Part shown: positions 11,601 through 21,705 of the stretch, piece by piece
Layout of the letters: the number at the start of each line of letters is the position of its first letter
Numbering within the stretch: position 1 is the stretch's first letter
Assembly: GCA_963924555.1 (NCBI GenBank)
Contig: OZ004584.1
Span: 1,115,001 to 1,179,000, forward strand
DNA: 64,000 nt
Reading direction: 5' to 3'
Source: Crambe crambe
Lineage: Eukaryota; Porifera; Demospongiae; Poecilosclerida; Crambeidae
Translations under genes and position numbers: made by a program
Notes under the pieces: model-generated
Seen by the model: the letters and a program-made list of their open reading frames with translations, nothing else
What the model was told of the DNA's origin: nothing
The model's database searches: none

Positions 11601-12357
11601 AAGATGGATCCTTGATGGCAATGTACCATACTTCAATCCTCAAGATCATCTTATCTTGATCATCATGGCTATTATCTTTTTGATCCTAACACTCCCGTTT
11701 GCCCTCTCCCTCTTGTGTATCAGACATGTCTTCTCCCTCTCCAACTGCTGCAGAATATTCTCGTGGGTGAACAAGCTAAAGCCGTTCTTCGACGCCTACA
11801 CAGGCCCTTGCAAGGACTCGGCTAGATTCTGGACAGGTCTGTTGCTTGTGACTAGGTTTTTCCTACTTCTTGTGCATGCATTCAATGAAAGTAATCGTAT
11901 TTATACACTGTCAGTCAATAGTGCAGTTAGTCTGATTCTTTGCATGAGTATGATTGCTCTGAATGGTGTGTATAAAAAGAAATATCTTAATATCCTTGAA
12001 AGTAGTTTCATTCTCAACATTGGTTTAGTCTTTATAAGTCTTGTGGCATTACAAACCAAAAAAGGAGCACACAATGTCATGAATTGGAAGGCCGTTGTAG
12101 GACATACATCAGTTGGTGTTGCTCTTCTCACTTTCCTTGGAATTCTCGCTCTCCATATTTACCAGAAGTGTTCAGGCTGCAAATGGATAAAAAGAAGGCT
12201 ACTCTCTCGATATCACAACAACTCTGATGTTTGGAGTTGTGAAGGAATAAGAGGTTATCAAAGATTAGACGAGTCTGATAATGGTTGTGACGATAGCACT
12301 CAGGAAGCAAGTGCAGATAGTATGAACCGTTTCCTGCCTTTGAATGATCAATATTAA
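8656..12357 (+). CDS. Intronless beta-helix ectodomain multi-TM protein, copy 1 (intact)
   Basis: The protein is 1233 aa in one exon. Residues 1-24 look like a signal peptide. Residues about 25-700 are Asn-X-Ser/Thr-rich and contain repeated NGG/GGG turns (FGGGLYASF, YSGGGIVVEW, NGGGGLALHY) like right-handed parallel beta-helix or POMP-type repeats. A Cys-rich region follows at about 705-815 (CPFGFSNY, CPLDYCN, LLCGSCHKGFS). From residue about 817 to 1168 there are about 9-10 hydrophobic segments, including NLDLGIPTCFYDGMQAFGK and FPVYIWL, then an acidic cytoplasmic tail (RLDESDN). The general architecture occurs in lineage-expanded families of sponges, placozoans and cnidarians. Function is unknown, and a channel or receptor role is only inference. 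Membrane-region DNA is almost identical to copies 2 and 3. Confidence 0.9.
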   Translation: METASICNILLLFLIDSASFLSCETAHLCVINNELTSQPLLSSCNYRNSIDNFSQEADKYSKSNTTVTFFGGHHNLTHTWKWNNVENVILRANGRSEVIINCSPHDSNGFVFENVSMLSISSLHMIGCGSNWTIRSNIKGLISNVLSALSFINGSQLTLTFVSVSDAKAAGLYIYNVAGNTRLNFIIVTNASSDDSEKMSGNIILYDIDVNSSLAIENSVFSHCGYDIKNNCSKNITIIQSSGLALIVTSSKSVISISATNFYNNKGCNGGNIELLLFSIPVQPETPVLTINNTILENGFSNFGGGLYASFEVTFLYPFNFSGSSKFEAFVIENSTFRNNIAKYSGGGIVVEWQERYSGNVLEATICDSVFYNNSIQDNGGGGLALHYRKFIQPGGRKTNSQKFRVNLEVSQCSFFNHSPSRGQLLSENSVILADLVPYLGIIGSNITSNNCTAILTISAILVFKGSSLIRNNTSRIGAGIRFCSNSLMYLAPHTTLIITDNNASETGGGIHVHGKCLMSTPLCFFQYIRTHRELLETVNVTISGNHAVTAGDNLFGGSIDDCYNINVKHNKSLLHITPKNSMKVSSISSKAQHVCFKDSHVCGKEMHKSVYPGESVQFEVQVVGQLYGPVPGTVRADSEGGVVLNSSEDIQTIKKKLGGPVHYVIYSNSSHIPNNAGSLTLRVIFASDSRYTHSFPPAVVNVTFKPCPFGFSNYALNGTAKFACQCKNIKCSIYSQYGSIEKNYQSWVGMFETHLATSRFCPLDYCNHSVTHINSTADGLDQDHQCNYYRTGLLCGSCHKGFSLIFGTSECRKKCSNWWLFLVIPFALAGIFLVFIITFLNLTVTTGTVCGLIFYANVIQGYSVLLLQEHPVPVLSRVLQIFIAWLNLDLGIPTCFYDGMQAFGKTALQAVFPVYIWLISAVIIFLSNRYISITRLFGQNAVKVLATLILLSYSKMLRVTIGTLNKAVITLHVNNTKIYKIRWILDGNVPYFNPQDHLILIIMAIIFLILTLPFALSLLCIRHVFSLSNCCRIFSWVNKLKPFFDAYTGPCKDSARFWTGLLLVTRFFLLLVHAFNESNRIYTLSVNSAVSLILCMSMIALNGVYKKKYLNILESSFILNIGLVFISLVALQTKKGAHNVMNWKAVVGHTSVGVALLTFLGILALHIYQKCSGCKWIKRRLLSRYHNNSDVWSCEGIRGYQRLDESDNGCDDSTQEASADSMNRFLPLNDQY

Positions 12358-12784
12358 AGAACAGCGTAACTAATGGCTATCATTTTAGTACAGAGCATGC
12401 TTTCATTGTGTTTAATTCTGGTCATACATAGTTTAGCAATTTAAATTTTAAGGTTGTACAGCTGCCATTTTCTTAGCTATTGTGTGTGTATCTTTATATC
12501 ATTGTCATTACATCATTGATAGTCATGTGATCGTGAGTCACCACATGTGTTAGTTTCTTTAATTACCTTGTGTGTCATGTCAAAGTGATCTATTTCGTAA
12601 TAATATTATCGTTGTTTTCGACTCTATATCAAAGTCTCCAGTGCTCAGTGGAATACCCCAAACATCACATAAAATACTTTCTCTAAATCTATGTACTGTA
12701 TGTAGCTAAGTATAATGGTGTTCTTTAATGGCTACCATAAAATTCGTGGGGTATGTAGAACTTTGTGGATTGAAAAACACTAAT
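12358..12784. other. 3' flank of beta-helix gene 1
   Basis: This is AT-rich non-coding sequence. It carries GTGCTCAGTGG and CGTGGGGTATGTAGAACTTTG words that recur at 14650-14790 and 20945-21000, which marks it as part of the tandem duplication unit. No gene is seen. Confidence 0.5.
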
Positions 12785-13465
12785 TGTATGCTTCCAGAAT
12801 GAACTGCTTCAAAAGAGAATATCGAAAAGGCGTAATCTTACATGCAATAAACTTGGAAAGACACCACTGAAGAAGAGTCTACAGGAAGTGTGGAGAATGG
12901 AATTGAAATGCAGAAAGAGATGACTGGAGGTGTACAGAATGGAATTGAAATGTAGAAAGTAGCTGAAACCCATGCTTAGCAGACATTCTAAAGAGTAGTT
13001 ACTGGTAATACTGTAGGCTATATTATGTTCATTAAAAAATTTTTTTCTCAGTTAGCTAGTTATGTAACTTACTCCGTGAAATGACGTCATGATCTGACGC
13101 ATGCAATAATAACGCATGCGCATAATGGTGAAAGAGCTAATTCCTTGGCCCCTTGCTGTGGAGTGAGTTTTAATGAGTGTATAACAAGTCATTTTATCTA
13201 TCTATCTGCCAACCAGTACTAGTACATTTTGAAAGTCATCCAGGCAGGGTTTAGCTATTAAAGCCTCCAATCTGTAATAAAACCATACTGCACTGAATGA
13301 TTTGACAAATACCATAACTATATGTCATGATAGTCTAGAAACATTCAATGGCTAGCTCAGTAGCTATATGTCATTATACTCGATCTGTGGTTCATGCAGT
13401 TCACAATGTGTTCTTTGCAAACATTTCATCACAAAAACAGAGTCATGGCTTTCTAGTTCATTATC

Positions 13466-13658
13466 TAAGGCCACTATTTGTTGATCATAAGTTTCTCATC
13501 AGATGGTTTTGCTCAGACTGATGCGGGCGGGCGGCATAGTATAAGCCATTATGTCATTATTTTGATAGTCATTTTCTTGGAAAAACCACAGGAGTTGATA
13601 CAGTCAGAAGTGATGCGGGCGGGGGATGAGAAACTTGTAATCAACCAATAGTGGCCTA
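13466..13658. mobile_element. MITE with about 33-bp terminal inverted repeats
   Basis: The left arm AGGCCACTATTTGTTGATCA continues to TTTCTCATC at 13500. It is mirrored by GATGAGAAACTTG...CCAATAGTGGCCT ending near 13657, with TA flanks. Two GATGCGGGCGGG words lie inside. It is absent from the parental 7787-8655 block, so it inserted after the duplication. Confidence 0.7.
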
Positions 13659-13667
13659 ATGAGAGCC

Positions 13668-13815
13668 ATGCTGTTTGCTATTGCGCATTAAAGACAGTGA
13701 GTTTAAGGATAACTCCTACTAGTTTACTTGTGGCACAAGGTACTGAAACTGAAAGTAAACTAGTAAGAGTTGTCCTTAGACTCACTGTCTTTAATGCGCA
13801 ATAACAAACAACATT
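13668..13815. mobile_element. Second copy of the 8325-8478 foldback
   Basis: The same palindrome arms as the upstream copy (GCGCATTAAAGACAGTGAG and complement) carry several substitutions. It lies in the duplicated remnant and was most likely copied with the block rather than inserted independently. Confidence 0.7.
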
Positions 13816-14110
13816 CTTCAAAAAAGGAGCACACAATGTCATGAGTTGGAAGGCCTTTATACGTAGGACATACATCAGTTGGTGTTGCTCTTCTCACTTT
13901 CCTTGGAATTCTCGCTTCATACTATCTGCACTTGCTTCCTGAGTGCTATCGTCACAACCATTATCAGACTCGTTTAATTTTTGATAACCTCTTATTCCTT
14001 CGTTGCGATATCGAGAGAGTAGCCTTTTTAAAAAATCCATTTGCAGCCTGAACACTTCTGGTAAATATGGAGACCGTTTCCTGCCTTTGAATGATCAGTA
14101 TTAATCAGAA

Positions 14111-15210
14111 CAGCGTAACTCATTAATTTTTAGTACAGAGTATGCTTTCATTGTGTTTAGTTCTGGTCATACATAGTTAGTAGCTAAATAAGTAGCAATT
14201 GAAATTTTATGGTTGTACAGCTGCCTTTTTCTTACTTGTGTCTGTGTCTTTATATCATTGTCATTACATCATTGATAGTCATGTGATCATGAGTCACGAC
14301 ATGTGTTAGTCTCTTTAGTTACCTTGTGTGTCATGTCAAAGTGATCTGTTTCGTGATATCATTGTAGTCTCTATTAAGTAGGGATGGCACGCCACATTGG
14401 ACTAATACTTAGTATTTTCATAACTTCATAATACTTCCCTCCTAGTCAGCAACTCCTAACTTGACAGGCCAAGAAGGGAGTGAAGTAGGAATAGTTAGCT
14501 CATTCAATAGAATTAGTTCTAGCTCATTATTAATATTGGTGATGGGTAAGGGGTTACTTGACTCTCTTGTTGCTAAACTTTTTTGAACCGCACACTATAC
14601 TTGATTTTTTCCCCTTTATTTGTATAAATAGTCCTACCTAGCCTCCAGTGCTCAGTGGGAGACCCCAAGCGTCACATAAAACACTTGCTCTAAATCTATG
14701 TACATATGTAGATAAGTATAATGGTGTTCCATAATGGCTACTATAAATTCGTGGGGTATGTAGAACTTTGTGGATTTCATGATTTTGAAAAACACTAACT
14801 ATAAGACAAGCTTCACACTACTTAAACTTTTGCAAAATTAACTCCATGAAAATGCGATATACCCATCTCATATACTAGCAATGATGCGAAGTTAAATATT
14901 AAGCATGTGTTTATGAACTAGAAAGGGTATCATAATCACAGCAAGTAGCAGACTAGCATGTAGCAATAATAATACATGTTTTCACTTTCAGGGAGCTCAT
15001 TACTTTCTGTGTACCATTCCCCCATTAAAAACTTTCAGTATTTCTATAATAAAAACACTTTGCCTGGTCTAGCTAACAGTGCATTTCTTATATCTACTGC
15101 TTTGTGTACACCATTTCTGCTAACTTCAGTATAAAGAAACTTCATAATACTAAACGTATTTATTAATAACAGCACATTAGCTCAAGCTATTATGTACAGA
15201 CATTGTTGAG
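14111..15210. other. 5' flank of beta-helix gene 2
   Basis: The first part (14090-14360) copies the 3' flank of gene 1. A segment at 14448-14503 (GGGAGTGAAGTAGGAATAG) matches part of a foldback at 54915-55005. From about 14640 the sequence is shared with the 5' flank of gene 3 (20940-21705). No coding sequence is seen. Confidence 0.5.
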
Positions 15211-18200
15211 ATGAAGTCATCTATTCTTATTTCAGTGCTATTTCTTATCATTAGCTTTCTTTGGTGTGAAGCTACTCACCTATGTGTAGTGGTGGAAGAA
15301 GAAAGCAGTCCATCTCCTGTTCCTCCACTCAGCAGTTGTGACTACACTTACTCCATTGATATTTTCTCCCAAGAAGCTGACAAATACTCAAAGTCTGACA
15401 CCACTGTCACATTCTTTGAGGGTAATCACAACCTCACACGTACATGGAAGTGGAAGAACGTGGAGAATGTAATTTTCAGAGCTAATGGTGGATCTGAAGT
15501 GATGATTGACTGCTCTCCATATGATGATAATGGCTTCATTTTTCACGGGATTTCAATGCTGCATATGACAGGACTGCATTTCATAGGTTGCGGTAGTCAC
15601 TCAATAGTTAATACAAGTTATGGAAGAGCTGGAATTATTAACCCAAACATCCTCTCCGCGCTGTCCTTCGTCAATGGATCTCAACTTACCCTCACCAATA
15701 TCAATGTATCTGATACAAAAGCTGCTGGACTGTACATTTTTAATGTTCAGGGACACATCAAAATAAATTCCTGCAACATTAGAAACTCTTTGACCAAGGA
15801 TTTATATTTAATGGGAGGCAATGTTTTCCTATTTGACCGCGAGATACAAAATCACACCAATTTAGACATTGAATATTCCCTATTCGACCAAGGTGGTTAT
15901 AACATTGGTATCTATAATTGCTCAAAAAAAGGAAAAAAAGGATTCATTTATTCTGCAGGATTGGTGTTGGTTGTTGGAAGTCCGAGATTGTCGATCAGTA
16001 TTTCCAGTACAAATCTGACAAACAGTAGAGGATGTGAGGGTGGAAATATGGCACTCAACTTATACAGTATTGCAGCATACATGTACACTAAGAAACGCAC
16101 TCCAATGATTACTATCAAAAACACTTACTTTGAAAATGGTTACGCCAATTATGGAGGTGGTCTCTTCATCTCATTCTACTTATCCCATCTTTTGAATTCC
16201 TCTGTTTCGTATCCACAAGCTTTCACGATAATAAATTCAACTTTTAGAAATAACAGTGCAGAATCATCAGGTGGTGGAATATATTTACAATGGGAAGAAA
16301 TATTGAAGTTTAATAATATTCTGGATATGAGCATCATTGGTTCAACTTTTGAGAGGAACTCCATCGGGCAGTACGGAAGTGGAGGAATAGCATTACATTA
16401 TAGAACATTCATTCACCCTCAATATGCATCACACTCTTTGGTCAAATTTCGCTTCAACTTAAACGTGTCACAATGCCACTTTCATGATCATAATCTGATC
16501 ATTGCATCAAGCCAGCATTCTGAGAGCAGTGTTATTCTAGCTAAAGCTGCTCCTTACTTGGCAATAGATGGCATTAACATTACTTCCAATAACTGCACAG
16601 CTCTCCTAGCCATTGACTCTACACTAGTCTTCTCCGGATCATCAACAATTTCCAATAATACTGCTCAGAATGGAGCTGGAATTCGGTTCTGTTCTGGATC
16701 AGTGTTGTATCTGACTCCATACACGACGTTGCTCATTACCAACAACCAAGTTTGGGGTAATGGAGGAGGTATTTTAGTTAACTCTAAATGTCTTGTAAAC
16801 GTTCCGATGTGTTTTTATCAGTATACTAACTTAACACTTCGACGAACTGTTAATGTCATCATAAAAGATAACCACGCATACAGAGCAGGAGACAACTTGT
16901 ACGGTGGTTCTATTGATTACTGCTATCAATTTAGTCAATATTATTACAACTACACGAATTATAACTACAAGAAGCTGCTTGAAATACCAGGAAATTCAAG
17001 AAATGTATCTTCCATATCATCCAATCCTGAACATGTCTGCTTCATAGATGATTATTATTCTTGTGGTAAGAGTAAAGATGTCAAGATTTATCCAGGAGAG
17101 AAGAAACCATTTAAAGTACAAGTTGTGGGTCAGACAAATGGATCAGTCCCGGGGACAGTGAGAGCAAAAGCAAATGGCGGAGTTCTGATACATGAGCATT
17201 TACAAACAATAAGAAGTAAGAATGGAGGAAATGTCACTTATACTATTCTTTCAAATTCTTTCCTTCCAAGTAACGGATCTCTGTCTCTCATGGTTGACTT
17301 AGATATAGACTCTGCTACATATGATTATATTCACCGCATACCAATGGCTGTGATAAACGTCACATTCAAAAAGTGTCCATTTGGTTTCACCAATTATAAA
17401 AGCATTGATCCCAAAGGAAATGTGACCTTTTCATGTAAATGTATTGAAATCTCTTACATTATTGATCATTGCTCATTACGACATAATGAAAATGATAGCA
17501 CAATAATCACAAAAAGAGCTTATTCCTGGATTGGTATGATTACAATCGAAGGGGTTGAGTACTTGGCATTTAGTAAACATTGTCCTTTGGATTACTGTAA
17601 TCAAGTGGTTGAGATAGATGTAACGGATGATGCAATCCATCAAGATCAACAGTGTCATTACAATCGAACTGGAGTCCTCTGTGGTTCGTGTCCTAAAGGC
17701 TACAGCTTGATATTTGGCTCAATCTCAGAATGTCGTGACACTTGCTCCAATTGGTGGCTGTTTCTAATTGTTCCTTTTGCTCTAGCTGGCATATTTCTTG
17801 TTTTCATTATTACCTACTTGAATCTCACAGTCACAACAGGAACAGTCTGTGGCTTGATCTTTTATGCAAATGTGATCCAGGATTACTCAGTTCTCCTATT
17901 ACAAGAACATCCAGTGCCAGTTCTCTCTAGAGTTCTTCAAATCTTCATAGCATGGTTGAACCTCGATTTAGGAATACCCACCTGTTTCTATGACGGCATG
18001 CAAGCATTTGGGAAGACTGCACTTCAAGCAGTTTTCCCTGTCTACATATGGCTGATATCTGCTGTCATCATCTTCCTCAGTAATCGGTACATCTCCATAA
18101 CCAGATTAGTCGGGCAGAATGCAGTGAAAGTCCTGGCCACTCTGATACTCCTGTCCTATTCAAAAATGCTCAGGGTTACGATAGGCACTTTAAATGTGGC

Positions 18201-18990
18201 AATTATCACCGTTCATGTCAATGATACCCCAATACATAAGGAAAGATGGATTCTTGATGGCAACATCCCTTATTTTCACACCAATAAACACCTCATCCTG
18301 GTGTTCCTGGCCATAGTCTTTGTGGTCCTAACTCTTCCATTCACTCTCTCCCTCTTGTGCATCAGGCACATCTTTGCCCTCTCCAACTGCTGCAGAATAT
18401 TCTCATGGGTGAACAAATTGAAGCCATTCTTTGATGCCTACACTGGTCCTTACAAGGACTCAGCTAGGTTCTGGACTGGTCTGTTGCTCATTTCCAGATT
18501 GCTCCTCCTTCTCGTACATGCTGCATACTATAGCACTTACAGTGCCATTCTTTTTTTAACCATTGTTGGTGTTTGCCTAATTCTTTCAGCAGTTATGATA
18601 ACTTTGAATGGCATGTATAGAAAGCGATGCCTAAATATTCTGGAATACTCCTTCATCCTCAATATTGGTATTCTCTTCTTAACTCTAGGAATTGTGCGTA
18701 TAAAAACAGCTGAATATAAATGGCAAATGACACTCGTAAGTCATCTGCTTGTGAGTTTGGCTCTTCTCACTTTTCTTGGAATTCTTGCTTTTCATACTTA
18801 CCAGAAGTGTTCGGGATGCAAATGGATGAAGAGAAGGCTACTCTCTCAGCATCATAGTGACCTTGATGTCTGGAGTTATGAAGGAATGAGAGGTTATGAA
18901 AGATTGGAGGAATCTGACGATGATGACAGCACACAGGAAGCAAGTGACAAACTGGCCCATTTTCCACCACTAAATCATCAGAATACATAG
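15211..18990 (+). CDS. Intronless beta-helix ectodomain multi-TM protein, copy 2 (intact)
   Basis: The protein is 1259 aa in one exon, with the same plan as copy 1. It has a signal peptide (MKSSILISVLFLIISFLWC), an N-glycosylation-rich beta-helix-like ectodomain with GGG turns (NYGGGLFIS, SSGGGIYLQW, NGGGILVNS), and a Cys-rich juxtamembrane region (HCPLDYCNQ, VLCGSCPKGYS). A 9-10 TM block starts near residue 845 and is followed by an acidic tail with ESDDDDSTQEAS. The ectodomain differs substantially from copy 1, while the DNA for the first membrane segments is nearly identical, including silent sites. It differs from copies 1 and 3 in a short tract at the first TM (PKGYSLIFGSISECRDTCS). Ligand and function are unknown. 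Confidence 0.9.
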   Translation: MKSSILISVLFLIISFLWCEATHLCVVVEEESSPSPVPPLSSCDYTYSIDIFSQEADKYSKSDTTVTFFEGNHNLTRTWKWKNVENVIFRANGGSEVMIDCSPYDDNGFIFHGISMLHMTGLHFIGCGSHSIVNTSYGRAGIINPNILSALSFVNGSQLTLTNINVSDTKAAGLYIFNVQGHIKINSCNIRNSLTKDLYLMGGNVFLFDREIQNHTNLDIEYSLFDQGGYNIGIYNCSKKGKKGFIYSAGLVLVVGSPRLSISISSTNLTNSRGCEGGNMALNLYSIAAYMYTKKRTPMITIKNTYFENGYANYGGGLFISFYLSHLLNSSVSYPQAFTIINSTFRNNSAESSGGGIYLQWEEILKFNNILDMSIIGSTFERNSIGQYGSGGIALHYRTFIHPQYASHSLVKFRFNLNVSQCHFHDHNLIIASSQHSESSVILAKAAPYLAIDGINITSNNCTALLAIDSTLVFSGSSTISNNTAQNGAGIRFCSGSVLYLTPYTTLLITNNQVWGNGGGILVNSKCLVNVPMCFYQYTNLTLRRTVNVIIKDNHAYRAGDNLYGGSIDYCYQFSQYYYNYTNYNYKKLLEIPGNSRNVSSISSNPEHVCFIDDYYSCGKSKDVKIYPGEKKPFKVQVVGQTNGSVPGTVRAKANGGVLIHEHLQTIRSKNGGNVTYTILSNSFLPSNGSLSLMVDLDIDSATYDYIHRIPMAVINVTFKKCPFGFTNYKSIDPKGNVTFSCKCIEISYIIDHCSLRHNENDSTIITKRAYSWIGMITIEGVEYLAFSKHCPLDYCNQVVEIDVTDDAIHQDQQCHYNRTGVLCGSCPKGYSLIFGSISECRDTCSNWWLFLIVPFALAGIFLVFIITYLNLTVTTGTVCGLIFYANVIQDYSVLLLQEHPVPVLSRVLQIFIAWLNLDLGIPTCFYDGMQAFGKTALQAVFPVYIWLISAVIIFLSNRYISITRLVGQNAVKVLATLILLSYSKMLRVTIGTLNVAIITVHVNDTPIHKERWILDGNIPYFHTNKHLILVFLAIVFVVLTLPFTLSLLCIRHIFALSNCCRIFSWVNKLKPFFDAYTGPYKDSARFWTGLLLISRLLLLLVHAAYYSTYSAILFLTIVGVCLILSAVMITLNGMYRKRCLNILEYSFILNIGILFLTLGIVRIKTAEYKWQMTLVSHLLVSLALLTFLGILAFHTYQKCSGCKWMKRRLLSQHHSDLDVWSYEGMRGYERLEESDDDDSTQEASDKLAHFPPLNHQNT

Positions 18991-19252
18991 GTCAGTAGCT
19001 ACTGTACTAGTTTAAAAATGTTTGTATATGAGCTTGTAATGTGGAAAAAGTAACTCTTCTTCCAGTGGAGATTAAATCTAATCTACGCATGCGCATTCAA
19101 CGTCTTATTATGACCCTGAGCCACGCCTACTCCTTTGATAAAAAGACACACGAGGTCGCTTGCTACAAGCCCTGTTACTGGCGCTATGTTGCAGCACAGT
19201 TGGCGAGGAGAAATGATCGGTCAGGTAGAACTCTACCAACGCAAAAAATGAA
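18991..19252 (+). repeat. Duplicated 5' flank of the sulfotransferase gene
   Basis: From about 19072 to 19252 the sequence matches 25503-25709, the region just before and including the first codons of the HS3ST-like gene. This includes the CGCATGCGCA box (19086-19095), the GAGCCACGCC word, GGCGCTATGTTGCAGCACAG and the start ATGAAGGAC at 19248. It stops matching at that point and joins beta-helix gene sequence. Confidence 0.85.
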
Positions 19253-20540
19253 GGACACAATAATCACAAAAAGATCTTATTCCTGGATTGGTATGATTAA
19301 AATCGAAGGGGTTGAGTACTTGGCATTTAGTGAACATTGTCCTTTGGATTACTGTAATCAAGTGGTTGAAATAGATGTAATGGATGATGCAATCTATCAA
19401 GATCGACAGTGTCATTACAATCGAAGGGGTTGAATACTTGGCATTTAGTGAACATTGTCCTTTGGATCAAGTGTTTGAAATAGATGTGACAGATGATGCA
19501 ATCTATCAAGATTTCAAGATTGTAGCTTGATCTTTTATGCAAATGTGATCCAGGATTACAGTTCTCTTTCAAGTTCTTCAAATCTTCATAGTATGGTTGA
19601 ACCTTGATTTAGGAATACCCACCTGTTGAATGCAAGCATTTGGGAAGACTGCACTTCAAGCAGTTTTCCCTATCTACATATGGCTGATATCTGCTGTCAT
19701 CATCTTCCTCAGTAATCGGTACATCTCCAGCTGCATAACCAGATTAGCTAGAATGCAGTGAAACTTTGATACTCCTTTCCTATTCAAAAATGCTCAGGGT
19801 TACGATAGGCACCCTGAACAAGGCAGTTAGCTATCACTCTTCAATTCAATAATACAAAGATCTGGAAGATATAAGATGGATCATCGATAGCAATGTAATC
19901 CTCAAGATCATCTCATCTTGATTATCATGGCTATTATCTTTTTGTTCCTAACTCTCCCATTTGCCCTCTCCCTCTTGTGTATCAGGCACATCTTCTCCCT
20001 CTCTAACTGCTGCAGAATATTCTCGTGGATGAACAAGCTAAAGCTGTTCTTTGATGCCTACACAGGCCCTTGTAAGGACCAGGTCTGTTGCTTGTGACTA
20101 GGTTATTCCTGCTTCTAGTACATGCATTCAACGAAAGTAATCATATTTATACACTATCAGTCAATAGTGCAGTTAGTCTGATTCTTTGCATGCTCTGAAT
20201 GGCGTGTATTGAGGGTAGTTTCATTCTCAACATTGGTTTAGCCTTTATAAGTCTTGTACAACCAAAAAGGTAGCACACAATGTCATGAATTGGAACATAC
20301 ATCAGTTGGCGTTGTTCTTCTCACTTTCCTTGGGATTCTTGCTGTCCATGCAGAAGCAAATGGATAAAAAGAAAGCTACTCTCTTGATATCGTAATGACC
20401 ATGATGTTTGGAGTTGTGAAGAGATAAGAGGTTATGAAAGATTAAAACAAATCTGATAATGGCCATGAGGATTACACTCAGGAAGCAAGTGCAGATAGTA
20501 TGAGCCGTTTTCCACCTTTGAATGAAAGAACAGTGTAACT
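19248..20540 (+). pseudogene. Degenerate beta-helix/TM gene fragment fused to HS3ST start
   Basis: After ATGAAGGAC, borrowed from the sulfotransferase, the sequence enters the Cys-rich region of a beta-helix gene in frame (ITKRSYSWIG, HCPLDYCNQ). It runs 61 codons to a TGA at about 19430. A partial tandem repeat of this segment follows (19416-19510), then the whole TM region with many small deletions, to an end resembling the copy 1 C-terminus near 20525. The ectodomain is absent. Its 3' part resembles copy 1 more than copy 2, for example in the C-terminal and 3' UTR words. Confidence 0.85.
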
Positions 20541-21705
20541 AATGCCTATCATCTTAGTATGGAGCATGCTTTCATTGTGTGTAGTAGCAATTGAATTTTC
20601 AATGAAGTTTCATTAAACTCCATGGGTGGGGCACAGCAGATTAAGATAGCAAAGCATAATAATATTGCGCACGCGCAGCCAAAGTGCTCTCAAGTTTTCC
20701 CACCCCCACCCACATAGAGCAGGGTAATAGGGCAGCTAATAGCAATCTCCGTTTGTAGCGGCTATTAGTGGTTACAGACATGGTCTTAACCTGGTAAGGT
20801 ATGACGAGGTTGGACAAGAAATGTTCCCAGCTGTTCGTTGTCACAAACCGACATTAAAGGTTGTTCACCAACTATAGCTGCATGGTGGTGAACAACCTGA
20901 TCTGTTTCGTGATATCATTGTTTTCAACTCTATCAATAGTCCTACCCAGCCTCCAGTGCTCAGTTGGAGACCACAAACATCACTTTCTCTAATCTATGTA
21001 TGTAGATAAGCATACCAATATGTATAATAACATGTGTACATATATAATGATAAGTATAATATATAATAACATGTATAATAGTATATAATAACATATATAA
21101 TGATAAGTATAATAGATAATAATATGTATAATAGATAAGATAATAATATGTATAATAACATGTAGATAAGTATAATACAAGTAGCTATAATGTATAGGTC
21201 TAATAACATTGTATAATAGATAAATATAATGTATAAGTATTATGGTTTCATGATTTTGAAAGAACACTAACTACGTAGCTATAAAACAAGGGCTTCACAC
21301 TACTTACACTTTTACAAAACTAACTCCATGAAAATGCGATATCCCACTGTTCTATAATGTACCCATCTCCCACACCAGCAATGATGTTAATGAAGGTGAA
21401 GGTGAAGTTAAATTGTTTATGAACTAGAAAGGGCAGGCAGACTATATATTTATGGCATGTTTTAGATGCAATAATAGGCTTTTGGGGGGGGGGGGGGGGG
21501 GGGGGGGGCTCATTGCTTTGTGTGTACCATTCCCCCATTAAAAACTTTCAGTATTAGCTACTATAATAAAAACACTTTGCCTGCAGTGCTTTCTTATAGC
21601 TACTGCTTTGTGGGTATACCATTTCTGTTAATTTTGGTATAAAGAAGCTTTGTATACTGAATGTATTTAACAGCACATTAGCTCTAGCAAATAGACACTA
21701 TTGAG
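20541..21705. other. 5' flank of beta-helix gene 3
   Basis: The region holds an AT-rich TATAATAACATG-type microsatellite at about 21010-21240 and a run of about 25 G at 21484-21508. A block from about 20940 onward is shared with the 5' flank of copy 2. A short inverted repeat AGGTTGTTCACCA/TGGTGAACAACCT lies at 20857-20900. No coding exon is seen. Confidence 0.55.

Larger units (their letters stand above)
12785..14110 (+). pseudogene. Chimeric remnant: TMEM45 3' end plus scrambled beta-helix gene 3' end
   Basis: Positions about 12790-12980 copy the last part of TMEM45 (7570-7790) with deletions and stops. Positions about 13020-13815 copy its 3' flank, including the CRE/NRF1 pair (13082-13089, 13113-13122) and the foldback element. 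Then 13820-13915 matches the coding 3' end of beta-helix gene 1 (near 12055-12150). Next, about 13915-14075 is the reverse complement of about 12160-12325, and 14075-14110 resumes in direct orientation. This is a duplication scar with an internal inversion, and no ORF is maintained. Confidence 0.8.

Noticed and set aside
20989..21267. Tyr/Ile/Leu-rich minus-strand ORFs
   Set aside because: AT-rich TATAATA microsatellite translation.
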